From Sacculina carcini (taxonomy: Eukaryota; Arthropoda; Thecostraca; Sacculinidae): 64,000 bases of DNA. The notes beneath the pieces were generated by a model. The model ran no database searches. It was not told the origin of the DNA and saw nothing but the letters and a program-made list of their open reading frames with translations. Position 1 is the stretch's first letter; the number at the start of each line of letters is the position of its first letter. A program made the translations under genes and the position numbers. Below are positions 12,706 through 24,236 of this stretch, piece after piece. The stretch lies in the NCBI GenBank assembly GCA_916048095.2, contig OU696578.1, positions 5,383,826-5,447,825 on the forward strand, given 5' to 3'.

Positions 12706-12932
12706 GTTCAAATTTGTTATTCTGTGGTTGCGTTGTGCATCACAATAACTGTTCAAGGGTAATTGCAATATGTTTATTTTTTATTAAATAGAACACGCAT
12801 GGTTTTTAAACGGATAAAGTATGGGTTTGTGGGTGCATATATGTGCAGCAAAAGTGTACTTTAACACAGGAAATATGTTTTTAGACTGCAATTAATATTG
12901 ACAATAGTAGAGTTCTTCTTTACATCTTTCAG

Positions 12933-13158
12933 CAGTGGCAGACCAAGATTGAAAATTTGGGAGTGGCTGAATTTTGGGATCGATCAGTCATGTAAGCGCA
13001 TCATTATGCAACGTCTTTGCCAAAATTCTTATATCAACAAGTTCTACAGAAACATATATTTTTCTTGACTTCTTTTAGTGAACCTCTTCGTTATGGGAGT
13101 TGATGGAAACATTTTGGGGGAATGCAGGCCCCTGAGCCCTCTTTCGGATTCGCCAGTC
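12933..13158. mobile_element. hAT-type MITE, family 2, copy 2
   Basis: Inverted relative to the copy at 4719-4987 and sharing its interior. Flanking octamers tctttcag (12925-12932) and cctttcag (13159-13166) match 7 of 8. Non-coding. Confidence 0.6.
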
Positions 13159-13199
13159 CCTTTCAGTTATTGCATGTGTCAGCTACATTTGAAAACATC

Positions 13200-14245
13200 T
13201 ACCTTAATTTATCTATCCTGAGAATCTATCTATCCTGAGAGTGGTCCGACGCAGCCTGCACTTTGGGTCTAGCACGACTGTATGAGGTCTGCTGAGATCG
13301 AGGACCTGTGTGAGGTTGAAGGATCTGGTCAGATTGTGGACCTGTGTGAGGTCGAAGGATCTGTATAGATTGTGTGATCTGGTGAGATTGAGTATCCGGT
13401 GAGGGGACACTTGACTGGGTTGGAGTCTGAGTAAGCTTCGTTAAGTAAGTAAGTGAGCCAAAACAGTCCTCTTTAGGTTTGAGGTAATTATTATACGAGT
13501 TATAAATGCAACGGTTTGTTTTAGCGCAACATTTGCTACTTTGTCATTTTTGGGAGCAACTATTTGGGTTTATGAGAAATTTGGAACATTTAGAGCAATT
13601 TTATACTTTTAGGAATATTTTAAGTTATACAATGCAGCCTATATTCATGCACTGTCAACACAAACTTGATAAACATGCACCTGGAAGACGTTCAAGACAA
13701 CTATACACGTTTCTGTGTCTTTACATGGTTACACTATTATTGTTATCCCTACTTGCACATATCAATGTTTCATTGTTGTCATTATATTATGTGTTTATTA
13801 AATGTTATTGTAAGTTTGCTCGCAAGGGCCACAACGTCATGAGCAAATGTATGTAATTGATGATAAGTATGTATTGGACGTTGAATAATCTCAATAAACC
13901 ATGAGCACAACGAACATAACTGTATTGCCCAGCAGCCACCAACAGAGTATCCAATTAGCAACGCTACACCAATCACGGTGCACTTGCACTCAACCGACAA
14001 TTCCTTTTTTCAGTTATAACTCCCCCCTTATTTGAGACTACACCTAACTCATCGAACTCCCGAATTCACGTTTCTAATAACCAACGCGACCTATGCATAA
14101 CAACTATTTGCCCAAGAACAAAATCAATTACCAACACAACAAAAATGCATCATACACGTAAACACTTCCAATGGTTCAAGTACACTCACCCACTGAATAA
14201 CTGCCCCCTGACAGTACGCGCACACTACAACATACAACATATACT
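13200..14245. other. Mostly unassigned; imperfect short repeats at 13285-13400
   Basis: 13285-13400 contains three imperfect units of about 35 bp (gaggtcgaaggatctg..agattgtg). The rest shows no gene. A polypurine-like cagggggcag on the minus strand at about 14202-14211 lies just beyond the Ty3 integrase fragment and may mark the start of its 3' LTR, which could not be delimited. Confidence 0.4.
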
Positions 14246-14249
14246 CATA

Positions 14250-15082
14250 AAAATATGCAGTCTTTGAACGACAAATACTTCCTACGAGTGCGCTTTGATC
14301 GACGTGGCACCGGTGCAGAATACGCCGTCTCCGTCTCTGTTCCGATTGCGTCCTCGGTCGTCTCCTCAGCCCTATCGTCTGTCTCCACCTCCGGCTCCGG
14401 TTGCACATTCACTTTCTCCGGCGTAAATTAACCGCCCTCAGCTACCTGAACGCCGGTCTTTTATGATCCGTACTCCTACACCGGCACAGGAACATCAGCT
14501 TCAGTACGCTCCGGTACTTTGTTTGCCGCGACACTCCTTGTTCGCACATGGCTGGAGTGGCGAATGAGCTTATGGCTGTCAGGACGCCACACGAGCACCA
14601 GTAACCTATTCACCAATATCACCTCTGCAGGAGCTCATGTAGTGCCGTCAACTGGTATGTTAGTAACGTAGACAGAGTCCTCCGACTGAAAGTGACTACC
14701 TCCAGATATACGCCGCTCTTCCGACTCTGGCTTTGCCCAGCGAAGGTCCAGATATGTCCTCGGTTTACGCTTGAACAAAATATCGGCCGGTGGTCGTCCG
14801 TTACACTGTAAGGAATGTTGCGGTAGCTAAACAATCAGCGAGACAATTTGTTTAAATGAGACGCCGGTGTCTTCTTTTTTAGACCCGTTTTCACATTTTT
14901 CACTGTCAAGTCAGTGAGGCCGTTCAGCGTAAAAATTTCTGATTGACTCCATTCATTGATAGAAAAAACATTTCGACAATGTTGAAACAAGTGGCATTTT
15001 CAGTCACGACAACTTCCGGCAGTCCATGAGCTGCAAACGCTGTTCGTAACTGATCAATGACACATGCCATAAATGTAGAACA
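14250..15082 (-). pseudogene. Ty3 element 4: integrase C-terminal part
   Basis: In several frames the minus strand encodes the end of an integrase core (TAFAAHGLPEVVV; normally followed by DNG, here ENAT), a degraded NGL..TVKNVKTGLKKKT, RPPADILFKRKPRTYLDLRW, and a C-terminal acidic tail ending RRSKRTRRKYLSF. This order is the usual end of a Ty3 pol. The N-terminal half lies at 18762-19290; the two halves are separated by the solo LTR at 15083-18757. Stops and frameshifts show it is dead. Confidence 0.75.
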
Positions 15083-15414
15083 TGTGGCGTACACATCTAT
15101 ATAGTTTTGTGTTTTCTTGTAATTCTATTTTTCATGATTCGATGTGCATATTTTAATAACATTGCGTTACCGTATTTGCGTTGATCAATGATTTTGCGTG
15201 ACTCATATTTCTATGCCCTGTATTTAGTCGATGCTCTGTGCTTTACGCTTTGTGCCTAGTGACTAGCGTTTGTCCGGTGCTAATTTTAGTTGCTAAATTT
15301 AGGGCATCTGGGAGTGCTGACATTTGCTCACGCACTTAGCAACAGCGTTTGTAAGCACAGAGCGGAGTCATACCGTATATTTGGTATGCGCGCCGGCTCG
15401 AGAATGTTCTAGAA

Positions 15415-18004
15415 CAGGGATTCTTAACCTTTTTCTACCTCAGCACCCCTATAGTGAGGTGAAGGCAGTCCAGCACCCCCTAACTTTAGCTGACATCGTG
15501 TTACTAAAAGGATAAAGTAAAGTGAACTGAAGTACTGCATGATCCTTTATTTTGTTCATTCTCCGAAACAAAAACATTAAGGATGCCAGTCCTATTGGTA
15601 AAAACAATATGAAACCCGAAAGAAATTGAAGAACTCAAACACAATCAAACACACTCATCAATGCGATTTTTGCTGCTGCTTATGTGACATTAGCTTCTCT
15701 AATCGAGGCTTTGTGTTGGCTAGAGCCACCCTCATATTGTGTAGCAGCTCACCTTTAAGGCGATTCCGGACAGTAGTTTTCACCAGGAGCACGGTGAAGA
15801 ATGCCTTCTCACACAAGTAGGTAGTTGGAAATGGAATTATTTTCTCCAGCGCTGCCTTCGCCAGTTCAGGGCACATTACCAACTGATCACACCAAAAACC
15901 AGACAGTTGTAATTTACGGAATTTTGTCTGACAAGCCTGGCTCACCTTCAGACCAATAAGCTCTTCCTTCAGGTTGTCAGTATCACTCATGTCTGCCAGG
16001 AAGGGCTGCTGAATCCATTCTGGAAATGTTTGATCCTTGGGAAAGTACTTTGCCATGGTGGTCTCAAGGTGCGAGAGGTGAGCAGCAACATTTTTTTCAA
16101 GCATGGGGCTGATTGTCTTATCCCCTAATTTCTTTTCAATGATAGGAAAGCTTCCCACACTCCCTCCCTGGATTCGACGCTTCCAAAGTGAGAGCTTCCT
16201 CTTGAAGGCTTCTACCTTTTCGGCACAAAGAATATTACTAGCAAGCAGGCCTTGTATGGACAAGTTGAGGTAATTTAAATGGCTGAAAATATCTGCCAGA
16301 TAAAAGAGAGAATAGATAAACGTTTCATTCTCGAATTTTTCAGCAAAGTGATTCTGATAATCTCGGAGAAATGTTGCAATCTCATTATTTAGCTCTGCAA
16401 TACGAGGCAGCATTTTTCCGCGGGAGAGCCACCGCACTTCTGTGTGGAGGAGAAGAGCTTGGTGCACACTTCCCATCTCTTCACAAAATAACTTGAAAAC
16501 TCTGTGGTTTAAAGGACGACTCCGGATGAAATTCACAACTTGAACGCAGGTAGACAGAACTTCTTTGAGGTGAGGTGGCAATGTATTTGCCGCCAAAGCA
16601 TGGCGATGGAGAACACAATGATTCACAATTATATCTGGTACCTTCTCCTTTAACAGAGCAGCCAAGCCAGATTTATACCCCATCATGGCTGGGGCGCCAT
16701 CTGTGCAGACCGAGCCTATTTTCTCCCACTTGATCTGATGCTTCTCAAAAAACTCTTCCACGAGTCGGAATATATCTGCTGCTTTCGTCGTTGTTTGCAA
16801 AGCCTCGCAGAAGAGAAATTCATCTTTAATTTCACCATCTTTGATGTACCTGGTATACACAATCAGCTGACTCATGTAGAAAACATCAGTGGATTCATCC
16901 AACTGCAGACTAATGCGGACGGGACTGTCCTTAATCCCCTGAACAGTCTGGTCCAAGATGTCGCAACTCATCTCTGCAACTCTCCCTGCGATGACATCAT
17001 TAGACAGAGGCACGTCCTTCATCTTCTTGGCTACCTCTGTTCCCAGGACCAGTTCTACCATCCGAATAGCGCATGACTTAATCAGGTTTTCCGGAACCGA
17101 ATGCGAAGCTTTTATCCTGATACACTGGTATGCCACCTCATAGGAAGCTTGTAGAAGTGGTTTCTGCACTGGCTTGAAGACAAGTCGGGGTACCTTTCTG
17201 GTCATATCTAGCTCTCTTAGCCTGGAGAGCCTCAAGGTTCTGTTCATGTTCAGCAGCTGGATGCTTCGCCTGGTGTTCTCGGAGTCTAGCAGGTTTCAAA
17301 GTAGAGTTGCACATAATGAAATGGCAGGTCATGCATTATGCCCGATCTGGTCCTCCATGATCGTCCAAGAGTGCAGTGAAGCCGTACGTGACATACTCGT
17401 CATTCCATTTGTGTGTCTTCGGCATTGAAATATCACACAAACCTGTAGATAAAACAAATACTCTGATAGAAAAAAACACCAATACATGGCACTGTCTATA
17501 TGCGTGTGCAGGGGCACAGAAAAATAAGCACAGGAAAGACACAGCAACGTACAAAGGCGACGGAGAATTAGCAGGGAACCACACTCTGGCCAGACAAAGT
17601 GCCTCTCCCCTCTATTTCCCTGCGACTCACTGCTGCGCGGCGCCCACTGCCTGCTGGCTGTTGCAAAATCATGAGCGCGGCCCTGTATAAGACGTGCTCG
17701 TTCGCTTCTCGTTTTCTCTCTCACACCCATAATGCACAATCACAATTTCACACACAGACATACAGGCTAAGATGCGTTAACACAGTTGAAAATCAGGTTG
17801 AATTTATGTTTATAATATATATACCGGTATATATATATATATATATATACACAGTACATTTGTCAAAAAAAGTATCTTTATTACTGGCCACTCCATGCTA
17901 GGAATACTGATATTTTACCGCAAAATAATCAGCTTTTCCCAGCACCCCCTAAAATCGATTTCAGCACCCCTGGGGGTGCTAGCACCCCAGGTTAAGAAAC
18001 AATG
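15415..18004 (-). mobile_element. hAT DNA transposon, near complete
   Basis: Ends are CAGGGATTCTTAACCT on the left and, inverted, CATTGTTTCTTAACCT on the right (13 of 16 identical). A perfect 8-bp target duplication ttctagaa occupies 15407-15414 and 18005-18012. Subterminal agcaccccct motifs recur at both ends. It encodes one transposase on the minus strand and lies inside the solo LTR. Length 2590 bp is normal for an autonomous hAT element. Confidence 0.93.
15658..17430 (-). pseudogene. hAT transposase, ZBED5-like, one stop and one frameshift
   Basis: The main open frame (15658-17247) is 529 codons. The RNase H-like catalytic domain has LDESTD at about residues 116-121 and CTDGAPAMMG at 181-190, the RWLSRGK block near 290, and the YLCEKAF dimerisation/catalytic glutamate region near 480. 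Upstream, at about 17249-17430, are pieces of a BED zinc finger: KWNDEYVTYGF, then CMTCHF...REHQAKHP. These are separated by a TAA at 17336-17338 and are one frame away from the main ORF. A possible 3' splice site (tctacag) sits just 5' of this part. The protein is most like the ZBED5/SCAND3 group. Family function is cut-and-paste transposition; this copy is probably inactive because of the N-terminal lesions. Confidence 0.88.
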
Positions 18005-18070
18005 TTCTAGAACCACGTGATTATACGTCATGTATGTACGTATAAAGAGGCACCTGTGTTTCGCATCAGT

Positions 18071-18355
18071 GGCAGATACGCTGAACATTTCGAGTCTGGC
18101 AGAGCTACTCTCTGTGTCTCGGTAGTTTGGTGTATTCTGCCACTCGGGTCTTGCACAACGCTAGAGTGAAGTGGTTATTATTCCGCTCGCTCATTCTTTG
18201 TTCGCCCGCTAAAGGCAGATACGCCGAACATTTCGGGTCTGGCAGAGCTACCCTCGCTGTCTCGGTAGTTTGGCGTATCCTGTCACTCGGGTATTGCATA
18301 ACGTTAGAGTGAAGGGGTATTCCTTCTGCTCACTCGTTCGTTGTTCGCCCGCTAA
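18071..18355 (+). repeat. 143-bp tandem duplication in solo LTR
   Basis: Two units beginning ggcagatacg at 18071 and 18214, about 90% alike, each ending with gttcgcccgctaa. They lie just after the TATAAAG at about 18040. Confidence 0.8.
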
Positions 18356-18761
18356 GGCTAATATCACTAGCATTGCTTTAGATATTAGCCGGTGGCCCTT
18401 TTCAGAGAGTGACTACACCTCTGTCTGGGAGTGTCGCCCATTTCTGCTTTTTTGTAGTTTATATAAATATTGCACGTTTGCAACGCGAACGTTATTGTCA
18501 CTGTGTGCCCTGTGCTTACGCAGCATTGTTGCTCGCTGCGCGTATTTACACTGTGGCCCGCTGCGCCTATTTTTTCTTGTGTGTATAGCTGCGCATATTG
18601 ATTGATTGTATTACCTGTATATTGCACTTGTATGCTCTGTGTTGTACATGATTTTATAATGTATTGTTATGGGCTGTTATGTACTGTTAGTGTATAGTAA
18701 ATATAACTGTAACTACAGCATCTGTGTTGCTTTTGGCAGTTAGCCAGTAGCGCCACAAACA

Positions 18762-19290
18762 CAAATGCAAACTTCTGGATGTTTGATATAGGCGTCAACC
18801 ACGATCAGCAGAAACTTGCCTTCGACAGGTCCGGCAAAATTGAGATGAATTCGCTGCCACCGACCAGAAAGTGGTACTCATGATTGCTCTGGAACAAAAC
18901 GATCCCTCGACCGGTTTCTCTGACAAAGATCGCACGACCACACACGCTGCTCGATTGCCTGATCCAGTCCAAGCCACAACACCAGCGATCTTGCGAGTGA
19001 CTTCATGGTCCCAACCACGGATGGACGTTGTGCAGAGAGTTGAGCAATAATTTGCGTACACGCTCATGTATCACCGGCGACAACCCTACAGGAGAAACCC
19101 GTGATCGACAAAAAACTCATCTATTGGCATAGGCCGACTGCAATTCACTACGATCGCTATCACGCCATCCATGCAGTCGATTCTCGAGTCTGCGGTAGCG
19201 AAAACACGCGCTCGCACATACGGACAGACCAATTGTACACTGAAACCAAACATACTGTAAGAAACCAAAAACACCAACATATATTTATAT
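18762..19290 (-). pseudogene. Ty3 element 4: integrase N-terminal part
   Basis: Minus-strand frames give the HHCC zinc-binding domain (VIHERVRKLLLNSLHNVHPWL, then WSCDLCQRN) and the first strand of the integrase core (WQRIHLNFAGPVEGKFLLIVVDAY, with the first catalytic aspartate). Several frameshifts are present. The protein stops at the solo LTR and resumes at 15082. The GPxxGKxxLxVVDAY motif marks the Ty3 lineage. Confidence 0.75.
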
Positions 19291-19720
19291 GCACGCGTGG
19301 GGCTTCACTGCCCCACGCGCGCCTACAGGACGTCACCACCCGAGAACACTTCCAACACCACTCCCCAAGCACGACTCTACGCTCACATTGTCACACACGG
19401 GAGCACACACACACGCACAGGCCTCACATCCACCGAAGCAACCAATCAGCAACGACCCGGTCACTCGCTCACCGCCGCGGGGCAGGAACACTTGACAAAC
19501 ACACACACACACACACGCACACACACACACACACGCGCCTCCACAACTATACACAATCGCCCACACACTCTCGCACACAATACACAATTCAACCATATAC
19601 GATCACACATAGACACACAAACACGTTCTCACACTCAGACACAACCTCTCACACACACTCTCTCTCTCACTGCACACGATCACTACACACCTCCACCTGT
19701 TTTTAAAGAAACATAAACGA
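19258..19720 (+). repeat. Dispersed repeat D, copy 1
   Basis: Starts gtaagaaaccaaaaacac, followed by tatatttata, then the hairpin gcgtggggc-ttcact-gccccacgc at about 19295-19320, then caggacgtca, gggagcacacacac, caatcagc and a CA tract, ending in ctctctctcactgcacacgatca. Copies lie at 20365, 31330, 42480 and 43300. Parent element unidentified. Confidence 0.65.
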
Positions 19721-19799
19721 ACCATAGAGAATACAATAAAAACACGCATAACAAACAAACAAAAACAACCAAACCCGACGACGGTCTGCACCAGACACA

Positions 19800-20340
19800 C
19801 ACACCGTGACTGCGGCGAAGCACAACACGGCAGGCCCCCGCGATCACCACACTCCCGCCTCGCCCGTGCTCTTCAGTGCTCCGCCGCAGCCTGCATTCTT
19901 CTTCATCACCGGCTGGCGTGACAAGGTAAAACACCGCGGCCTCAACACCCATCGTGCTCCCGCTGCCACCCGTGCTGTTGAGCACCCTGCCGCAGACATT
20001 CGTGACGTCGCCGTTAACGCAGGCCACACAGTCATCGTCCATCGTTTCCTCCTCCGGTTTCAGCAGCTCCTTTCTCTCACCTGCCCTCCAGCACCAGCAG
20101 CCTCCACCAGCAAACTTCCAGCTGCCCGGCGATGAGTCCAACACCAGTGCAGGCGGGACGACGATCAACCCTCGGCCGCAGCTCCCCCGCTGCCTCCTGC
20201 CGGCACCATGCTCTCCTGCCATGCCTCTGCACACCAGCCTGAAACGCCGCCGAGCACCTCCACCACGTCTTCCAGGCCGCTGCTAATACTGGAGGGCATT
20301 GTCTCCGCTGCTGAAGCCGGGTCGCAGACAAATGGTATTT
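19800..20340. other. GC-rich segment between two copies of repeat D
   Basis: About 540 bp, clearly richer in C and G than its surroundings, open in more than one frame on both strands (110 codons + at 19954-20286; 183 codons - at 19683-20234). Compositions are Pro/Ala- or Trp/Arg-rich and no family is recognised. It could be an exon, an island or part of the D element. Confidence 0.3.
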
Positions 20341-20364
20341 TCAAATCAAAAAAGCCGAAATAGC

Positions 20365-20775
20365 TTGTAAGAAACCAAAAACACTAACATATATTTATAG
20401 ACAGGCGCGCGTGGGGCTTCACTGCCCCACATGTTAGTGTTCCAAAAACAACAACCAACAACTCAACCTGATCACACACCCAAGTAACACACACCAAGTG
20501 TGTGTGTGTGTGTGTGTATTGTGTTGTTAGTGTGTGTGTGTGTGTGTGTGTGTTGTTAATGGTGTACACGTTTGTAAATATATTTGTTTGTTTAAAAAAA
20601 ACAAAAAAACACGCACACACACGTCGACACAACTATACACACCCGCTCACACACTCTCGCACGCAATACACATTTCAACTATACACGGTCACACATAGAC
20701 ACACTAACACGTTCACGCACTAAGACACAATCTCTCACACACGCTCTCTCTCTCACTGCACACGATCACACCACA
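20365..20775 (+). repeat. Dispersed repeat D, copy 2
   Basis: Repeats gtaagaaaccaaaaacac and the GC hairpin of copy 1, then has an internal TG tract (20497-20556) and the same closing segment (cacaactatacac ... tctctctctcactgcacacgatca). Confidence 0.65.
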
Positions 20776-21088
20776 CATACGCAGTTATAACAATGGACGT
20801 AAACGACATTACAATTACACTCCACCTTCTTATTCCTTCACAATGTATACAATTGCAGACGAATTGCAGACATTCATGAATGCATGTCTGCATGCTGCTT
20901 CTGCATAGACATAACACCAAGTGATATAGACATGTGTATTTCTACATTGAATTTGTAGCTTGCAATAATTTTAATCACTGTTTATTTAATTTTCATATTT
21001 ACCAAGCAGACTTGGAGCAACAAATTGAGCAACAGTACTTGCTTCTGATATAAATATGTACTGTTCAATGTGCAAGGTCCACTTAGAC

Positions 21089-21200
21089 CAGAGGTTCCCA
21101 ACAGATGGGTCACAAACCCCTAGGGGGGTCGCGAGGCCCCTTCAGGTGGTTGTGAGAACCGCCTGATCAAAATTTGCATCCATCGAAATTCGCAACAATT
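21089..21200. mobile_element. hAT-type element end
   Basis: CAGAGGTTCCCAACAGATGGG followed by gggggtcgcgaggcccc resembles a hAT terminus. The opposite end was not found nearby. Confidence 0.35.
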
Positions 21201-21354
21201 CCATGTTATATACACATGATGTTTTTTCGTTGTATTTTCGAAAAAATTTAATTACGATGACATTTAAGTATTGAATGTGTATACATTGTGAAATTTAAGT
21301 ATTAAATGTATATATATTGTGAATTGAATTTCATTGTCTGATCAGGATAATTCC

Positions 21355-21540
21355 TGCTACTGGTACTGTGTAGCCCAGTACAGCCAGTCTATTTTATCCA
21401 GTCTCATAGTCGAGTGGTCGGCGATCAAACCGGATCCCCCACTGGTTCCTACCAGTGAGGAGAGTGGTTAGACACCCAGCAGGACTAAAAATATAACCTG
21501 TCCAAGGACGGAACAGCTTCTCGCTAGCCAACGGCCATCT
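21355..21540 (+). repeat. SINE-like repeat S1, copy 2
   Basis: Shares gctactggt..., cagtacagcca, gtcgagtggtcgg, ccactg...cagtgaggagagtgg.tagacac and aacctg..caaggacgga with the copies at 12125 and 23283. No clear RNA polymerase III boxes were located. Confidence 0.6.
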
Positions 21541-21674
21541 ATCACTTATTTTTATTTTCTATATATATTTCCTATGTTTTTTTATAATTTATACTTTGCT
21601 TTCTTTTCTCTATTCCATTATATATGTATATATATATGTACAATTATGCCTATGTATATGTGTATATATGTCTC

Positions 21675-23105
21675 CAAGCTCCTCCTTGCCTTAGCACTGT
21701 TACATATTTTTCCTCGATTGCTCCGTCTACCACAGCACGTTTTCTTACCAAACTTCAGAGGTCTAAATGTCACACTGACTCCATTCAATTTTCTGCTCTC
21801 TCTGATGCTATTATCCTCCTTACTCCACTTTTCACACATATGGCTAACTCTTCTTTCCTTCACGGTTCATTCTTAGCTTCCAAACATGCCACTATACTGC
21901 CGATTCCCAAATAATCAAATCTTGATCCCACTCTTCCATGCAACTATCGTCCAATTTCTATTCTATCTCTGTCCTCCAAGCTTCTAGAATCTGCCATCCT
22001 TGTTCAACTACGGCCTATCATATTGCCTGTTCTCGATCCTTGCCAATCTGGTTTCGTATCTCAGCACTCTACCGAAACACTTCTTTTCTGCCTCGTCAAT
22101 GACCTATTCTCTAGTTTTTCATTTGGAAATTCCGTGCTTCTGATTTCCTTAGATTTTTCTGCTGCCTACGATCTAGTCGACCACGAAATCTTATGCTATG
22201 ATCTTGCTCATCTAGGCCTTACATCTACTGCACTTTCTCTCCTTACCTCTTATCTAAACCATCGTTCCTATGCTGTTCGCAGTAATGCAGCTTTATCGTG
22301 CGACTTCCCTCTCACCTCTGGGGCTCCCCAAGGCTCACTTCTGGGTCCTTTATTTTTCAACTTGAACGTATCATCCCTTTGTCCTATTCTCCGCAGCTAT
22401 CCAGTTTCATTTCACGTATACGCTGACGACATCCAAATTTATGTTTCTCCTTCTCCTCATTCTTCAAATTTGGTCTCTATGCTGCTCACCCATATTTCTT
22501 CTTGGGCTGCTTAACGTAAACTTGTTCTCAACCCCGACAAAACAGAATATATAGTGTTTCACCCTCCTCCAATTTCTCCTCACTCTATCAACCTTCCGCT
22601 AGCCAATCAAATGCGCAATTTGGGTGTCTTGTTCGACCCTAACCTTTCTTTCTCGATTCATTTTTCTCAGCTTACCCGCTCGTGCCGCTTTTTACTCCGA
22701 CAATTTTTCCCTATTCGCTCGTCGATTGATGTCTCATCCGCTAGTCTTCTTGATAACTCCTATATCTTTTCTAAGATCGACTATTGCAGCTCACTCTTTT
22801 CCATCTTCCCTTGAAATCTATCCGCCAATTCCAAGCAGTGATCAACCTTGCGTGACGGTTTGTACTGAGGCTTCCTTCTCGATCTCCCACTTCGTTGCAT
22901 ATTGACTCTCAATAATCGTACTTCTTGTCGTATTCCTGTGCCATTAGTTTGTCCTCCTGCCATTAATCAATCTTCTTGTTCATCCAAATCCTTATAATTA
23001 TCTGCTCCTCGTATCTATAACTCGCTTTCATTTTACCTTCACCATAAGTCTTCATTCCGATCCATTTATGCTGATCTTCATGAATATCTGCTCACACGTT
23101 CTCTT
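21675..23105 (+). pseudogene. Non-LTR retrotransposon reverse transcriptase, copy A
   Basis: ORF2 C-terminal half of a CR1/Jockey-like LINE. In order: CNYRPISILSLSSKLLES, DPCQSGFVSQHSTET, LDFSAAYDLVDH (first catalytic Asp), SGAPQGSLLGPLFF, the YADDIQIY active site, LNPDKTE and a thumb-like MRNLGVLFDPNLSF. Stops occur at 21912, 22513 and 22813 and frames change. The end, KSSFRS.YADLHEYLL, matches the tails at 44427 and 45454. No endonuclease domain is present, so the copy is 5'-truncated. The 3' UTR runs into S1 copy 3. Confidence 0.85.
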
Positions 23106-23282
23106 GATGATTGAATGTATGTTTGATCCTTGGTTATATGTGTGATGTTCGTGTTGTTCGTCCTGTGTTGTACACTCGTTGTTCTTGCTTGACATTTGTA
23201 TTTTTAATCACTGTGAATTATCTGCTTCCGTTGCTGTGTCCCGTTTTTGCATCTCTTGCATTCGTCGTTGTCTGGTCAGGCT

Positions 23283-23605
23283 TCGCCCTGCTACTGGTAA
23301 CCGTGTAATTCCAGTACAACCAGATTCATGGTCGAGTCGTCGGAGACTAAGCAGGCTCCCCCACTGTTCTGCAGTGAGGAGGGTGGCTAGACATCCGAAA
23401 GGAATAAAAACAAAACCTGCTTCAAGGGCGGATGAGCTATCTGATAGCCAGCGACCATCTAGCATGCTCCAGTTTTGCAAACGTGTTTTCATTTTTCTAT
23501 TTGTGCCTACTCCCTGCTCGCTGTTATATTCCTGTCAGTTGTTTTTTTCGCGCATTTGTATAAATATGTGCGCTATATTAAATATATGGTGTTGTTGTTG
23601 GTGTT
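23283..23605 (+). repeat. SINE-like repeat S1, copy 3, with GTT tail
   Basis: The most complete S1 copy. It ends with gtgcgctatattaaatatatg and a (TTG)n tail. The same tail motif (gcgctatat.aaatacatg..gttgttgtt) also occurs inside the LTRs at about 23985 and 29940, and inverted at about 45046-45090. Confidence 0.6.
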
Positions 23606-23687
23606 GTTGAATATATGCTTGCATGTGTATGTATATATGTGTATATGTATATGCTTGTGTGCGCATGTGTGTATGTGTGTATTTATG

Positions 23688-24206
23688 TGTAGTGAATACT
23701 TCAATGTCCAGAATTTTCATTATATTAATCAACGTAACTTCTACCAATAATATACGTATAGAATCATGCTTTAAACAAACAAACAGCTACACACAGCGAC
23801 GAGACAATCAGCAGTATATACAACAACAGTAACAACACAAAGTAAACAGATGCCAGGTAATTGAATTCTCATAAAGTTGCCAGGTTATAACTTTCATTAC
23901 AGTATGTATTCTATATTGCAGGCACCTATGTAATTTCTGTCGATTTGTACTCCTTGATTTTGTTTCCATATCGCCTTCCATGTGTCTTTCCTTTTACTAC
24001 TGCTCGCGTCTTTGTCCTCGAAAGTGCGCTATATCAAATACATGCTGTTGTTGTTAAATGTGATAATAATTCAGTATAGAGGTGTTTATCTCACTTCTCT
24101 ACACACAGCGACGAGACAATCAGCGGTATATACAACAACAGTAACAACACAAAGATGACAGGTAATTGAAGTCTCATAAAGTTGCCAGACAATACATTTC
24201 ACTACA
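23688..24206 (-). repeat. 3' LTR of Ty3 element 1
   Basis: Minus-strand ends are TGTAGTGAA...TTCACTACA, a 9-bp perfect inverted repeat. The polypurine tract agagggggagaa (24207-24218) abuts the start. The LTR is mosaic: block A (23688-23904), block B (23905-24097, carrying an S1-type GTT tail), and A' (24098-24206), an imperfect second copy of the right half of A. An alternative reading is that A alone (about 214 bp, also TG...CA) is the LTR and A-B was joined to A' by recombination. Confidence 0.7.
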
Positions 24207-24236
24207 TTCTCCCCCTCTAGTATCAGAATCATGCCA

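Larger units (their letters stand above)
15083..18757. mobile_element. Solo LTR (about 1077 bp plus nested hAT)
   Basis: Bounded by TGTGGCG and its inverse CGCCACA, giving TG...CA ends, and flanked by the 4-bp repeat AACA (15079-15082 and 18758-18761). It interrupts the integrase of Ty3 element 4. Removing the nested hAT and its duplication leaves about 1077 bp. On the plus strand it has a TATAAAG at about 18040 and two 143-bp tandem repeats. No internal retrotransposon genes occur between the ends, so it looks like an LTR left after LTR-LTR recombination. Orientation is inferred from the TATA box only. Confidence 0.7.

Noticed and set aside
17329..17739. 136-codon minus-strand frame upstream of the hAT transposase
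   Set aside because: Different frame from the BED-finger pieces and no similarity to transposase N-termini; treated as untranslated region.
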